NCBI RefSeq assembly: GCF_010111755.1 | Contig: NC_088959.1 | Location: 372,001-436,000 of the forward strand | Length of the DNA: 64,000 nt | From: Nakaseomyces glabratus | Taxonomy: Eukaryota > Ascomycota > Saccharomycetes > Saccharomycetales > Saccharomycetaceae | Direction: 5' to 3' | In this document: positions 49,852 through 59,260 of the stretch, in pieces | Layout of the letters: every line of letters starts with the position of its first letter | Position numbering within the stretch: position 1 is the stretch's first letter | Made by a program: the position numbers and the translations under genes | Notes under the pieces: model-generated | Database searches by the model: none | What the model saw: only the letters and a program-made list of their open reading frames with translations | What the model was told of the DNA's origin: nothing

Positions 49852-50034
49852 TCTAAGAAACCTCGTGTGAGACCAAAAAAGATAAACAATCGCTGTTCCT
49901 ACGCACCTGTAGTCAACAAAACCACAGACACTAAGAAACAGACGTACTGATATAGCGTTTTTGAGCTCGTTAAGATTATAGACCTATCATGAAAGAACTA
50001 GTCTTCTAAGAAAGCACCGCACGAGACAAAAAAA
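49852..50034 (-). repeat. Imperfect direct repeat inside telomerase RNA
   Basis: TCTAAGAAA-CTCGTGTGAGAC-A(n) at 49852-49880 resembles TCTAAGAAAGCACCGCACGAGAC-A(n) at 50005-50034, 153 nt away. ACTAAGAAACAGAC at 49928-49941 is a weaker third copy. All are given on the plus strand. They may reflect internal duplication that lengthened the RNA. Confidence 0.5.
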
Positions 50035-50597
50035 TCGCATGCAGCATTTTATCAGTGAAAAACGAAAAAAGCAGGAATGCGAAAATCATTCTTCAATAGA
50101 TATTGCTTCTCAGATGCTCTCCCATGAAAGTTGCGATGTCATTGTGATGGACCACTCCAGCGTATCTGGTCATACCAGAGTATTGTTGTAGAAAATAAGA
50201 GCCTTCATCATTCAAGCTATACAAAGGACTATGAAAAGAGTAGTTGACGCTAAACCCATAATCAGATCTATGCATTAACTAGTAAAAACCCATGGTAACC
50301 AAAGTACAGCGTTGGATAGTTATTAGTAGTTCCATTTATCAATCAACAATGCTCCGGAATATTGCAAATGTTTCTCATAATAAACTCAAAGTTATAGGAC
50401 CTATGTTTTGAACTCATAAAAGAGGAACATAAGAAGACCTAATCTGATGGTGACATGGCATACAAAGCATGATCTATCTCTGATAGGTTTTCCTGAATTA
50501 CTTTTTGTTTTGCATGCATTAGATCAAGAACAAACTCCACCAATGCTCACAGAAGATTCAGGTTAGCCAATAATCAGATATTACAGATCTATGGGTA

Positions 50598-50616
50598 CTG
50601 TGGGGTCTGGGTGCTG
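50598..50616 (-). other. Telomerase template
   Basis: The RNA reads CAGCACCCAGACCCCACAG: one full 16-nt repeat plus a 3-nt CAG repeated at both ends for realignment. A template of just over one repeat explains homogeneous rather than degenerate telomeres. Confidence 0.92.
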
Positions 50617-50628
50617 ACTGGTAAATCC

Positions 50629-50642
50629 CTCCCTCCTGGGAG
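50629..50642 (-). other. Hairpin 5' of the telomerase template
   Basis: Plus-strand CTCCC-TCCT-GGGAG folds into a 5-bp GC-rich stem with a 4-nt loop. In the RNA it lies 12 nt upstream of the template, the place where yeast telomerase RNAs keep the template boundary helix. The role is inferred. Confidence 0.5.
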
Positions 50643-51177
50643 TTTCCTTACAACATAGATGTTAAGCATAAAATTGAAGTCCTAGGTGCTTAAAAACCTC
50701 TTTGGAATTTTCAACTCTTTACTTGCGTCCTGTGCATAGCTCATCATCTTTTATATGAGTGCCTACACTCTGCAATGGAAGCCCAGGAGTGAAAGAATGT
50801 CAAACCATGGCTTGATATTGACTGTGTTTCCAAAGATACATGATATGGTATATTATGCCAGAAATGGGAGTGTGACGAAAGAAACCACGAGGACATGCGT
50901 ATGCACCTGTGATCCGCATAAACACCAATCACTTTCTAACATTATACAACCACATGCAACTTACACACGTCTCTAAACGCGATAGCGGTTAATACAAAAC
51001 CCTACTTAAAATTGGTAACCAATGGTACCTGTCGTTAAAAAGCTACGTTATGGTTCATGATGGTGAGATACTGTCAGTTCGATTGAACAAAACACGACAA
51101 CCAACTCGAATTTGATATGTGTGAATTGAATGCCTTTTTGTCACGAGAAAAATTTTTCATGATGATGTTTTGCTAAC

Positions 51178-51183
51178 TATATA
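51178..51183 (-). promoter_or_regulatory. TATA box candidate of telomerase RNA gene
   Basis: TATATA in a TTTATATAG context on the minus strand. A start 40-120 nt downstream would put about 450-530 nt between the RNA 5' end and the template, close to the S. cerevisiae value of about 468. Confidence 0.5.
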
Positions 51184-52145
51184 AATTGCTGAAAAATACT
51201 GAATACATAAGATGAAATAATAATAATTCAGGTCAATGAAATAAGCAAATTTATTCAGTTCGATTTAAATTCTTACATAGCCTCTCGAGGAAAGCTATTT
51301 CCAACCAGAATTTTATTATAACATTGAGGTTTTAGTGGTAGATAGTTAGGCTAAAGTTGTTATTGAATGAAAAGGATTTCTGAAGAACTTCAGTCTGATT
51401 GATCTTACCGATTATGTCTATTCCTATCGTAAGCATATCGATTATCCAGTATCATTGGCTGTCTGCATTTAACCTACTTGCAAACGGTCTCTCTAAGCTG
51501 GAAGAATAAGTCCATGCATCATAAATTTTAGTGGTGTGTTGGCGAGAAGCTTCAAGTTCAGTGATTTATATCTGATACATCTCTTGATGTATCATACTCT
51601 ATGATTTTCTTCACTCTACAGCTTTTCAGACATGTATATTTTGAATCTATCTATAATAGTCATCTTGCCCGTCCCACTTAGATCAAGTTACCTAAAATTG
51701 CGAGTCTTGATCATGGGCATGCCCAAGTAGCAAATACTTTATTAAATGGTAAAGGATTAACCATTAGCTGTAGGCCTTTTTAAATAAGGAACTTTTTTGA
51801 AGACTATCAAGTGTTGTAAGTTATAACTGGTTCGTCAGTCAAAACGGAGTCAAATTAGCGTCTCGGGTGCCCTGTTAAGACGTAATTCGCTCAATGTGCT
51901 TAATTGCAAATTGTCACTGCTGAAAATCGGATGTGAATTGAAGGGGCCAGGGTGTCTCAGCGATGAGTAATATCAATTTTGTTATGTTGAGGAATAGACC
52001 ATTGCAGATGCAGATATATAAATCAATCTGTAAAAACATCTATTTTTTTAGTGGAAGGCAGGTTTCATTAAAGAAATTAAACTTTCGTTTTATTTCTTAT
52101 TGTTTGCAGAAAAATAACTATAAAATTAAGCATATTACATCAAAA
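51184..52145. promoter_or_regulatory. Divergent region between TLC1 and the PDX3 core start, with strong hairpins
   Basis: No protein gene is seen to about 51962. A perfect 9-bp stem with 4-nt loop lies at 51573-51594 (TGATACATC-TCTT-GATGTATCA). A second nested inverted repeat lies at 51664-51727: CTTGCCC outer arm, GATCAAG (51681-51687) / CTTGATC (51706-51712) inner stem, and the palindrome TGGGCATGCCCA at 51714-51725. The end from 51963 is in frame with PDX3 and may be translated. I recall an H/ACA snoRNA (snR161) at this location in S. cerevisiae, but no clear H and ACA boxes were confirmed. Confidence 0.35.
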
Positions 52146-52829
52146 ATGTCTGAGAAGGAGACCACGCAGCAACCAATTATATTTGCACCAGAAACTTATC
52201 AATATGATAAGTACTCGCTGAATGAGGGTCAACTGAAAGATGACCCAATTGATCAATTTGTTGAATGGTTTGATGACGCTAAGAATGACCCCAGAGAGAC
52301 ACTACCAGAGGCAATCACATTTTCTTCTGCCGAACTTCCCAGTGGAAGAGTCTCATCTCGTGTGTTATTGTTCAAAGAATTGGACCACAGAGGTTTTACC
52401 ATCTATTCTAACTGGAAAACAAGTGGTAAAGCACATGACATTGCCACAAATCCAAACGTTGCTATTAATTTCTTTTGGAGAGATTTGCAAAGGCAAATCC
52501 GTATTGAAGGTTTCTCAGAGCATGTTAATCGCGAGACATCAGAAAGGTATTTTCAAACTAGGCCTCGTGGTTCGAAGATAGGTGCTTGGTCTAGTCCTCA
52601 ATCCACTGTATTGAAAGATAGAAATGAGTTGGAACATATTGTCCAAGAAAATGAGAATAGATTTAAAGGTGTCGAAGATGTGCCATGTCCTGACTACTGG
52701 GGTGGTTTGAGAGTAGTCCCTTTGCGTATTGAGTTTTGGCAAGGAAGGCCAAGCCGTCTACATGATAGGTTCGTATATGAAAGGAAAACAGAGCATGACC
52801 CATGGGAACTACATAGAATCGCTCCATGA
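51963..52829 (+). CDS. PDX3: Pyridoxamine-5'-phosphate oxidase, possible long mitochondrial form
   Basis: FMN enzyme that oxidises pyridoxine or pyridoxamine 5'-phosphate to pyridoxal phosphate with O2. The conserved protein starts at the ATG at 52146 (MSEKETTQQPIIFAPETYQYDKY) and is 227 aa, as in S. cerevisiae (228). Core segments: SSAELPSGRVSSRVLLFKELDHRGF, FFWRDLQRQIRIEG, RPRGSKIGAWSS, and the PNPOx signature (PDYWGGLRVVPLRIEFWQGRPSRLHDR). The frame stays open to an ATG at 51963, adding 61 residues with no Asp or Glu, many Lys/Arg and aromatic residues, like a mitochondrial presequence. I give the long frame; the start at 52146 is certain to encode the catalytic protein and is the more probable main start. 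Confidence 0.95.
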   Translation: MSNINFVMLRNRPLQMQIYKSICKNIYFFSGRQVSLKKLNFRFISYCLQKNNYKIKHITSKMSEKETTQQPIIFAPETYQYDKYSLNEGQLKDDPIDQFVEWFDDAKNDPRETLPEAITFSSAELPSGRVSSRVLLFKELDHRGFTIYSNWKTSGKAHDIATNPNVAINFFWRDLQRQIRIEGFSEHVNRETSERYFQTRPRGSKIGAWSSPQSTVLKDRNELEHIVQENENRFKGVEDVPCPDYWGGLRVVPLRIEFWQGRPSRLHDRFVYERKTEHDPWELHRIAP

Positions 52830-53341
52830 AATGTAATCATGAATCTACACATAAAAGGTATCACATCACAAGTTTTTGTTTTAACTTGCTCTTTTATTCC
52901 ATGTAATATATAATGGCATTTTCTTTCTATGTATTTGAATAAAATATGGTTACATCACGAACAACTAGTATCAAAATCGGTAAAGTTAATATCCTCTTAC
53001 AGTTTAGTGATAATGAATGGGTTTCACTGCGTTTGTACTTTCTGATTTGCATTGCTCAACGCTTTCTTGTTCTCAAAATCTTTAAATTCATCACTCCTCC
53101 CCCTACCCCCTCCTTCACAGAACTCCCGAAGCTCACAATGGAAAATTTTTTCTTTCAGATTGTCAAAGCTCATCGCATTCCTAGGTAGTATATTAATGAG
53201 ACATTTCAGCAAAGAATAGTCAAGAGAAATATGGTTACTCTTTCCAATCTTTTCAATTTATATCTTAAGTTGCTTATCTGTACTTTTGACCACAAATCGA
53301 GTCTTTGTTCATAAAAGATCAAGAAATAATTCAGACAAACT
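52830..53341. promoter_or_regulatory. PDX3 3' region and HMT1 promoter
   Basis: About 510 bp. A pyrimidine-rich CTCCTCCCCCTACCCCCTCCTTC stretch lies at about 53096-53118. No gene seen. Confidence 0.4.
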
Positions 53342-54388
53342 ATGAGTAAGACTACAGTCGCTGAGTCTGCAACAGACAAGCAGAACTTGAACCAATATGA
53401 GCAGCATTATTTCACTTCCTATGATCACTACGGTATTCATGAAGAAATGTTGCAAGATACCGTTCGTACTTTATCCTATCGTAACGCTATAATTCAAAAC
53501 AAGGACATGTTTAAGGATAAGGTTGTCCTAGATGTCGGTTGTGGTACTGGTATTCTATCCATGTTCGCCGCTAAAAACGGTGCTAAACATGTTATTGGTG
53601 TTGATATGTCTAGTATTATTGAAATGGCTAGAAATTTGGTTGAACTGAACGGGTTCTCCGACAAGATTACTTTACTACGTGGTAAGTTGGAAGATGTTGA
53701 ATTACCTTTCCCAAAGGTTGATATAATCATCTCCGAGTGGATGGGTTATTTCCTTCTATATGAGTCTATGTTAGACACAGTTCTATATGCAAGAGACCGT
53801 TACCTTGTTGAAGGCGGTTTAATCTTCCCGGACAAATGTTCTATCCATGTTGCCGGTTTGGAAGATGCTCAGTATAAGGACGAAAAGATTAACTACTGGC
53901 ATGATGTATATGGATTTGATTACTCTCCATTCATTCCTTTAATTATGAAGGAGCCAATTGTTGACACTGTTGAAAGAAATGCTGTCAACACTACGAGAAG
54001 TCAATTAATTGAATTCGATCTAAACACAGTAACAATCGCCGATCTTGCATTCAAATCGAAGTTTAAAGTTCAAGCCAAGAGGCAGGATGTCATTAGTGGT
54101 CTAATCTCATGGTTTGACATTGAATTTCCTGCACCAAAGGGTCAAAAGCCGGTAACTTTTTCCACTGGTGCTCATGCTCCATACACTCACTGGAAACAAA
54201 CTGTCTTCTACTTTCCAGATGACCTAGAGTGTGAAACTAACGATGTTCTTGAAGGTGAGTTAGTTTGTGCACCAAACAAGCAAAATAACAGAGATTTGGA
54301 CGTCAAAATCAGTTACAACTTCAAGCCGGTTGGTATTGACGCCAGTTCAAGAACTAAGAAGAATGAGGCTACCTTCATCATGCATTAG
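53342..54388 (+). CDS. HMT1: Hmt1 protein arginine methyltransferase
   Basis: Type I (asymmetric) arginine methyltransferase that modifies nuclear RNA-binding proteins such as Npl3. 348 aa, identical in length to S. cerevisiae Hmt1. AdoMet-binding motif I VVLDVGCGTGILS (about 60-72), post-I GVDMS, the double-E loop SEWMGYFLLYE (about 131-141) and the THW loop (YTHWKQTVFYF, about 281) are all present. The start MSKTTVAESAT matches the family. It follows PDX3 in the same orientation as YBR034C/YBR035C. Confidence 0.97.
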   Translation: MSKTTVAESATDKQNLNQYEQHYFTSYDHYGIHEEMLQDTVRTLSYRNAIIQNKDMFKDKVVLDVGCGTGILSMFAAKNGAKHVIGVDMSSIIEMARNLVELNGFSDKITLLRGKLEDVELPFPKVDIIISEWMGYFLLYESMLDTVLYARDRYLVEGGLIFPDKCSIHVAGLEDAQYKDEKINYWHDVYGFDYSPFIPLIMKEPIVDTVERNAVNTTRSQLIEFDLNTVTIADLAFKSKFKVQAKRQDVISGLISWFDIEFPAPKGQKPVTFSTGAHAPYTHWKQTVFYFPDDLECETNDVLEGELVCAPNKQNNRDLDVKISYNFKPVGIDASSRTKKNEATFIMH

Positions 54389-55151
54389 GATACTCCAAGC
54401 ATGCAAATTTTCTTTTTTCTTTATATTAAATGTCAATCGTAAAATTAGAGTATTTCCTGCTTGCATTGAAGTCATTCGCGACATAGGAAAACCAATTAGC
54501 ATAATTCTTCACCAACATATTCTTTCTATTTTTTTCCCTGATTTGTACAATAGCTTAAAACAATAACATTAAACTATCAAACGATCCAAAATGATATCCT
54601 CGGGCAATAGTCGGCAGACATGATCATTGTCGGGAGGATACAATATTTATAAGTCTGATTCACAAAATACTATGATGTTCAAGTGCTCTTCTGAACAGTG
54701 TTGTAATAATAGTGTATAATAGTAATAAATCATATATGCGTGTACATGATAATTTCATTTTATCTCATTATAGCCGAAGCTCATCGCAATTTTTGATTAA
54801 TTCTGATTTTTCCATATAGAAGACGTGAATTTTTAAAGGAAATCAATGCCGTGTGTACGGTACTTTCTCAGATCATCGCCCAAACTATGAATTGATTTCA
54901 AGAAAAAAAAACATTGAAAATTTCCAAATCCACTTCACTTCACATGGAAATTTTGCAAAAAGTTGCAAAAAAACAAAGAAGTACCATAATGATGTAGTTA
55001 GACATCATGCATATTTAATTTAGGTATATACATATTAAAAATCATTAGAGATTGAACTTGAAGACTAGGTTATTCATATATCTTCTTTGTAAGGTGAACT
55101 TCCTAAATCTCTGACTATTCCATTTGCATTCAAAGAGGGAAGTGTTCTAAG
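54389..55151. promoter_or_regulatory. HMT1 3' region and CDS1 promoter
   Basis: About 760 bp with no gene seen. An A run lies at 54904-54911 and another A-rich stretch near 54966-54976. S. cerevisiae has RKM3, RPL4A and EDS1 between these two genes; none is present here. Confidence 0.45.
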
Positions 55152-56447
55152 ATGGCAAAGAAGAGTAACGCTAAAAGGCTGGCTACCAAGAAAGCCAATG
55201 CAGCTACTGTTGCAAGTAATGCTGCCACAGACGCCACTGAAAAGAAACCAGAAAGTAGAAAGTATAACTTTCTAATAAGAACGATATGGACATTCATTAT
55301 GATCGGAGGATTTTTTGCCGTTTTGGCATCAGGCCACATCTGGTGTGTAATGCTGATTTTGTTATGTCAAATTGCTATATTTATGGAATGTATAGCTGTG
55401 ACAAGTGGATCAAGCCGTGAAAGAGATTTACCATTAACAAAGACTCTAAACTGGTACTTCTTAATTACTACCATTTATTACTTGGAAGGCTCTTCCCTTT
55501 TCAGATTCTTGGAACCAGCATTCTACAAATACACTTTATTAAGAATGGTTGTTGAACATCACAAGTTTATTTGTTACTGTTTCTACGTGTTTGGTGTGGT
55601 ATTATTCGTTTGCAGTTTAAGAAAGGGTCACTTGAAATTTCAATTTGCCTCCCTTTGTATCACGCACATGGTTATGCTATTTGTTGTTGCTCAAGCTTAC
55701 TTAGTTACTAAAAATGTATTAAATGGTTTATTTTGGTTCCTATTGCCATGCGGATTGGTTATTGTAAATGATATATTTGCATACCTTTGTGGGATTACTT
55801 TGGGACGTACTAAATTAATTGCCATATCTCCAAAAAAGACCTTAGAAGGTTTCCTAGGTGCTTGGTTTTTCACTGCGCTTGCAAGTATCATCTTAACAAG
55901 ATTGTTGTCACCATACATGTACCTGACATGTCCAGTGCAAGATTTGCACACCAACTTCTTCTCCAACCTGACTTGTGATTTGAATCCAGTATTTTTGAAG
56001 CAAGACTATAAGACACCTCCATTTATCGCTGAGAAGTACGGTATCAACGTCATTACCGTTAAGCCAATTTATTTCCACGCCTTGAATTTGGCTACTTTTG
56101 CTTCTCTGGTCGCTCCATTTGGTGGTTTCTTTGCTTCAGGTTTGAAGAGAGCTTTCAAGGTCAAGGACTTTGGTCATTCCATTCCAGGACATGGTGGTAT
56201 TACCGACAGAGTTGATTGTCAAATTTTGATGGGATCTTTCACGTACCTTTACTACACTACATTTATCAATGAGCGCGGCATCACAATTGAAAGCATCATA
56301 TCCACTATATTAATAAACTTCAACGAAAAGCAAATCATCGAAATCGTACTCAGACTCAATAAAAAACTACTTGAAAGTGGTCTGTTAGAAAAGAAGGAAT
56401 TTAAATCTATTGGACAGATATATTCCAAATGTGCTGACAGGTTATAA
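55152..56447 (+). CDS. CDS1: CDP-diacylglycerol synthase
   Basis: ER integral membrane enzyme that makes CDP-DAG from CTP and phosphatidic acid, the branch point to PI, PS and cardiolipin. 431 aa (S. cerevisiae 457). A basic, Ala/Lys-rich N-terminus is followed by several hydrophobic segments. ISPKKTLEGFLGAWFFT and the family signature around SGLKRAFKVKDFG...PGHGGITDRVDC are complete. Context is lipid-rich only by chance: CST26, FAT1 and CSG2 are nearby but independently transcribed. Confidence 0.97.
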   Translation: MAKKSNAKRLATKKANAATVASNAATDATEKKPESRKYNFLIRTIWTFIMIGGFFAVLASGHIWCVMLILLCQIAIFMECIAVTSGSSRERDLPLTKTLNWYFLITTIYYLEGSSLFRFLEPAFYKYTLLRMVVEHHKFICYCFYVFGVVLFVCSLRKGHLKFQFASLCITHMVMLFVVAQAYLVTKNVLNGLFWFLLPCGLVIVNDIFAYLCGITLGRTKLIAISPKKTLEGFLGAWFFTALASIILTRLLSPYMYLTCPVQDLHTNFFSNLTCDLNPVFLKQDYKTPPFIAEKYGINVITVKPIYFHALNLATFASLVAPFGGFFASGLKRAFKVKDFGHSIPGHGGITDRVDCQILMGSFTYLYYTTFINERGITIESIISTILINFNEKQIIEIVLRLNKKLLESGLLEKKEFKSIGQIYSKCADRL

Positions 56448-57128
56448 ATGAAAAACCGTAGAATATATATGAACTCGTGATTATATAGCGCTTGACTTTT
56501 GCTATTTGAGCGATTCTTTTTTTTTTCCCCTGTTAGGTGAAAAGATATGACACTAAGTAAATATTTATAAAACTACACTGTATAATAATGAAAATGCTAA
56601 TAAATAGGCAAAAAGCTATCCAGGTAGAATTATGCATTTTGATAATGAAAGAGTATTTTTTTAATTGATATCATAACAATCGCGAATGAGAAATATATAG
56701 TAAAAAAAGTATATTTATAATAACAATGGTTCATAACGGAATAAAAAAAGTGAATAAAAAAGGTTATTGCCCATTTACTTTCTCGGCACAGATCACGGAG
56801 GATAACATGTAATAGAAATGTGATGCAAATTTAGATATAAAAGGAATGAACGTGAATCTGAAATTTCAAAAGATAATAAATGTTTTTGGAATCAATGAAC
56901 AACCTGGTCATAGATAGAAATATATGGCCATTGAGGTTGAGCAGTCCAGCAAGGCATCATAACATGAGTATTGTTTTAGAATTGAAAGCAAATAAAATGG
57001 AGGTGTTTTGTCAACATCACATATTAATCTTTTAGAATGTTGTCCTGTTAGATAATATGGGAATCTGGGTAGGGTTTCAAGTTATATCAGTAAAAATAGT
57101 TAAACAAAAGTTTGTTTATCCCATAAAT
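56448..57128. terminator. Convergent 3' region of CDS1 and CSG2
   Basis: About 680 bp, A/T-rich, with a T run at 56517-56526. No gene seen. It is one boundary of the rearranged CSG2-SCO1-CHS2 segment. Confidence 0.4.
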
Positions 57129-58400
57129 TTAATGCTGCATTTTTTTCTCATTAAATGTAAAGCTCAGGATTAAACAGCAAATGGTCAAAATAATGTATCC
57201 GATCACTTCCCATCTTATGATGGTTGTTTGAGTTGGTTCACTAATCCAGTCGCTAATACCCATAAAGATAATTGCACCCAAGTTGCATGTGGTCAAGTAC
57301 TCAGGAGAGGCATTTCTATTCAACAATAATAGGGATAATAAGCATGGGATTACACCAAATACAATACCAACCATAGCTGATAGCCAGAATGTTCTATCGC
57401 TGTAAAGAAAAGATACAGTTTCGCTTGACGTTGGAATGGCAGGCAGGAATGGAAATAAGACAATCATACCGACCAAACCAATGAAAGATAGATGAGTACA
57501 TTGTTTGACAAAACTGTTGACAGCATTTCTGGCCTTGATGTGTTCCAACAGCGAATGTGAAACAGAAGATTGTGGCAAAGTTTTTGTGAGCACACTCGAG
57601 CTGCGAGAGCGGCCACCAAACCAACGGTTCCAAAGCACTGCGAATGGACCAATAGTCAAAGCACCCAGACCACATAGCAAGGAACTCTTTAATCTGTCAA
57701 ATAAGAAAGGATCAGATAGTTCGCCTGTATCTTTGTTAATAGATAATTTACCAGATAGCATATCGCAGGTGGCTTTGGTGTATGATATGATCAGAATACC
57801 AATCAGAGCAGTAAGCATGATAATGAAGTTTCTGAAGACGTTTTGTCTCCTTGCCAAACCGCAGACACCATACAACAAAGTAACTATTTCAAAGATCGAA
57901 GTGTTTTGGATCAGAGCCACGTCAAAAGCTGGTGACATGGACAGGGCCAAGTTATAAGTGACCAGAGCTATGATCAGTAAAGCGGTCAATACTATCAGCT
58001 TCAAAAAATAGGTGAAGTTTCTCCACGACACTATTTGGTTGTTCTTGTTAGCCTGGCGTTGGTAGTATTGCAACAGCATTCTATTCGTGTTTCTGTGTTC
58101 AGGATCCTCGTCCCCTTCGACAATGGGCACCAGGTCTGCCTGATCAGGCTCGGTACTCTGTTTGAACTCTTTCCACATTTTAGCTATAGGCATCAAGAAA
58201 GTCCATGATGCGAAATATATGAATGTCAGGTACAGCGTGAGTATATACGTACCGCTTGAAGTGTTACCTGTATCCACGCCTGCTGCATCCTGTTCCGACG
58301 CGCTCGTAGCAACAACTTGCCTCGACTGTATAGTCGATATACATTTAGTCTGTATCACGTAACCGATCACACCGGTAAACCATAGTAAAGAGTTTGACAT
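57129..58400 (-). CDS. CSG2: Csg2 ER protein, MIPC synthase regulatory subunit
   Basis: Multi-spanning ER membrane protein that partners the mannosyltransferases Csg1/Csh1 to make mannosyl-inositolphosphoceramide; loss causes Ca2+ sensitivity. 423 aa (S. cerevisiae 410). The start MSNSLLWFTGVIGYVIQTKC is close to Csg2 (M-S-T-T-L-L-W-F-S). Conserved stretches include NLALSMSPAFDVALIQNTSIFEIVTLLYGVCG, IGILIISYTKATCDMLSGKLS, DPFLFDRLKSSLLCGLGAL and LTTCNLGAIIFMGISDW. About nine or ten hydrophobic segments show drug/metabolite-transporter-like topology. I first thought of the YML018C/THI74 family, but these segments are specific to Csg2. Confidence 0.94.
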   Translation of the reverse strand: MSNSLLWFTGVIGYVIQTKCISTIQSRQVVATSASEQDAAGVDTGNTSSGTYILTLYLTFIYFASWTFLMPIAKMWKEFKQSTEPDQADLVPIVEGDEDPEHRNTNRMLLQYYQRQANKNNQIVSWRNFTYFLKLIVLTALLIIALVTYNLALSMSPAFDVALIQNTSIFEIVTLLYGVCGLARRQNVFRNFIIMLTALIGILIISYTKATCDMLSGKLSINKDTGELSDPFLFDRLKSSLLCGLGALTIGPFAVLWNRWFGGRSRSSSVLTKTLPQSSVSHSLLEHIKARNAVNSFVKQCTHLSFIGLVGMIVLFPFLPAIPTSSETVSFLYSDRTFWLSAMVGIVFGVIPCLLSLLLLNRNASPEYLTTCNLGAIIFMGISDWISEPTQTTIIRWEVIGYIILTICCLILSFTFNEKKMQH

Positions 58401-59021
58401 TATGTGAGCTATCAGATACCACGCTTTCTAGCTCAGCTTCGAAATTCCCTGTAACTTAGCAAATGATTTCAAGGAAATGAAAGAAAAACAATGCCTATCT
58501 ATATAGTCAAAGAGCCAAATAAAAAAATTTATCTCTCGCCTAGAAAATATCTATCCTTATATCAAAGCAATAAATATACGCTGGAAGACAAAGAAAATGC
58601 TAATGCAACTTCCCTCCCCCAACAATGTTATAGCTATCAATCTTCCCTTTCAAGCAATGGGCTTAAAAAACAATCAAATAAAAGAAATGGCGAAATTTGC
58701 TGTTAAGAGAAGATCACTATTAAGGACGAAGTGACATTTGAGAAATTGTATCGTGAAGTACGTGGGCTAAGAAATTCGCTCTTTCTTCTGCACTTCCATC
58801 TGCCCCCTTCCCCCCGCCTCCCCCGTTCTTTCTCTCCCAACAGTCGAGGCTACTAGACTATCCGTACGTCATATAGCTACGTTATTTCTTTTTGACTATT
58901 CTCAGAGTTGCAGGATGTATGGGCGTTTCTTAGTTGCACACGGTTTCCACTAAAAAAACTGTGCACAAGATGCCAGAGATCTCTCCTAGATTATCTTATC
59001 TGCAGTAGAGAGTGCAATCCG

Positions 59022-59052
59022 CCCCCCCCCCCACATACTGAGCCGGGGGGGG
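59022..59052. repeat. Homopolymer inverted repeat C11...G8
   Basis: Eleven C (59022-59032), then ACATACTGAGCC, then eight G (59045-59052). The arms can form an 8-bp all-GC hairpin with a 12-nt loop in either strand. Such a structure is unusual in this A/T-rich genome. Confidence 0.8.
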
Positions 59053-59260
59053 AAAGGGAGAGGGAAGCAAGAGATTTCAAGAAATACATTCTCTTGTTTC
59101 TTTTTTTACTGTGATGTGCGACATTATTTTGGAGATATTCCCGGGGAGCTAAAACATAGTGGGGTGCGGTATGTTCTGAGTATTTTCTATTATATGTTTA
59201 TTTCGTGTCATTTCTTTCTTTTTGTTGTCAAAGGGCAGATGGAAGTTTGTGTGGGATAGC

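Larger units (their letters stand above)
48880..51110 (-). ncRNA. TLC1: Telomerase RNA (boundaries approximate)
   Basis: RNA subunit of telomerase. The plus strand at 50598-50616 reads CTGTGGGGTCTGGGTGCTG, a permuted copy (16 + 3 nt) of the C. glabrata telomere repeat, so the minus-strand RNA carries the template CAGCACCCAGACCCCACAG. The match continues through 50592 with one mismatch. The RNA also has an Sm-binding site AATTTTTGG at 48890-48898, which sets the 3' end just below it, and a 5-bp GC-rich hairpin at 50629-50642, 12 nt 5' of the template (candidate template boundary). A TATATA box at 51178-51183 gives a 5' end near 51060-51140. The gene is divergent from PDX3, as TLC1 is in S. cerevisiae. 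No coding frame fits. At about 2.2 kb it is much longer than the 1.2-1.3-kb S. cerevisiae RNA. Confidence 0.93.

Noticed and set aside
51677..51688. CTTAGATCAAGT, shared with the start of yeast U2 snRNA
   Set aside because: The branch-pairing GTAGTA segment that should follow is missing, so this is a chance 12-mer.
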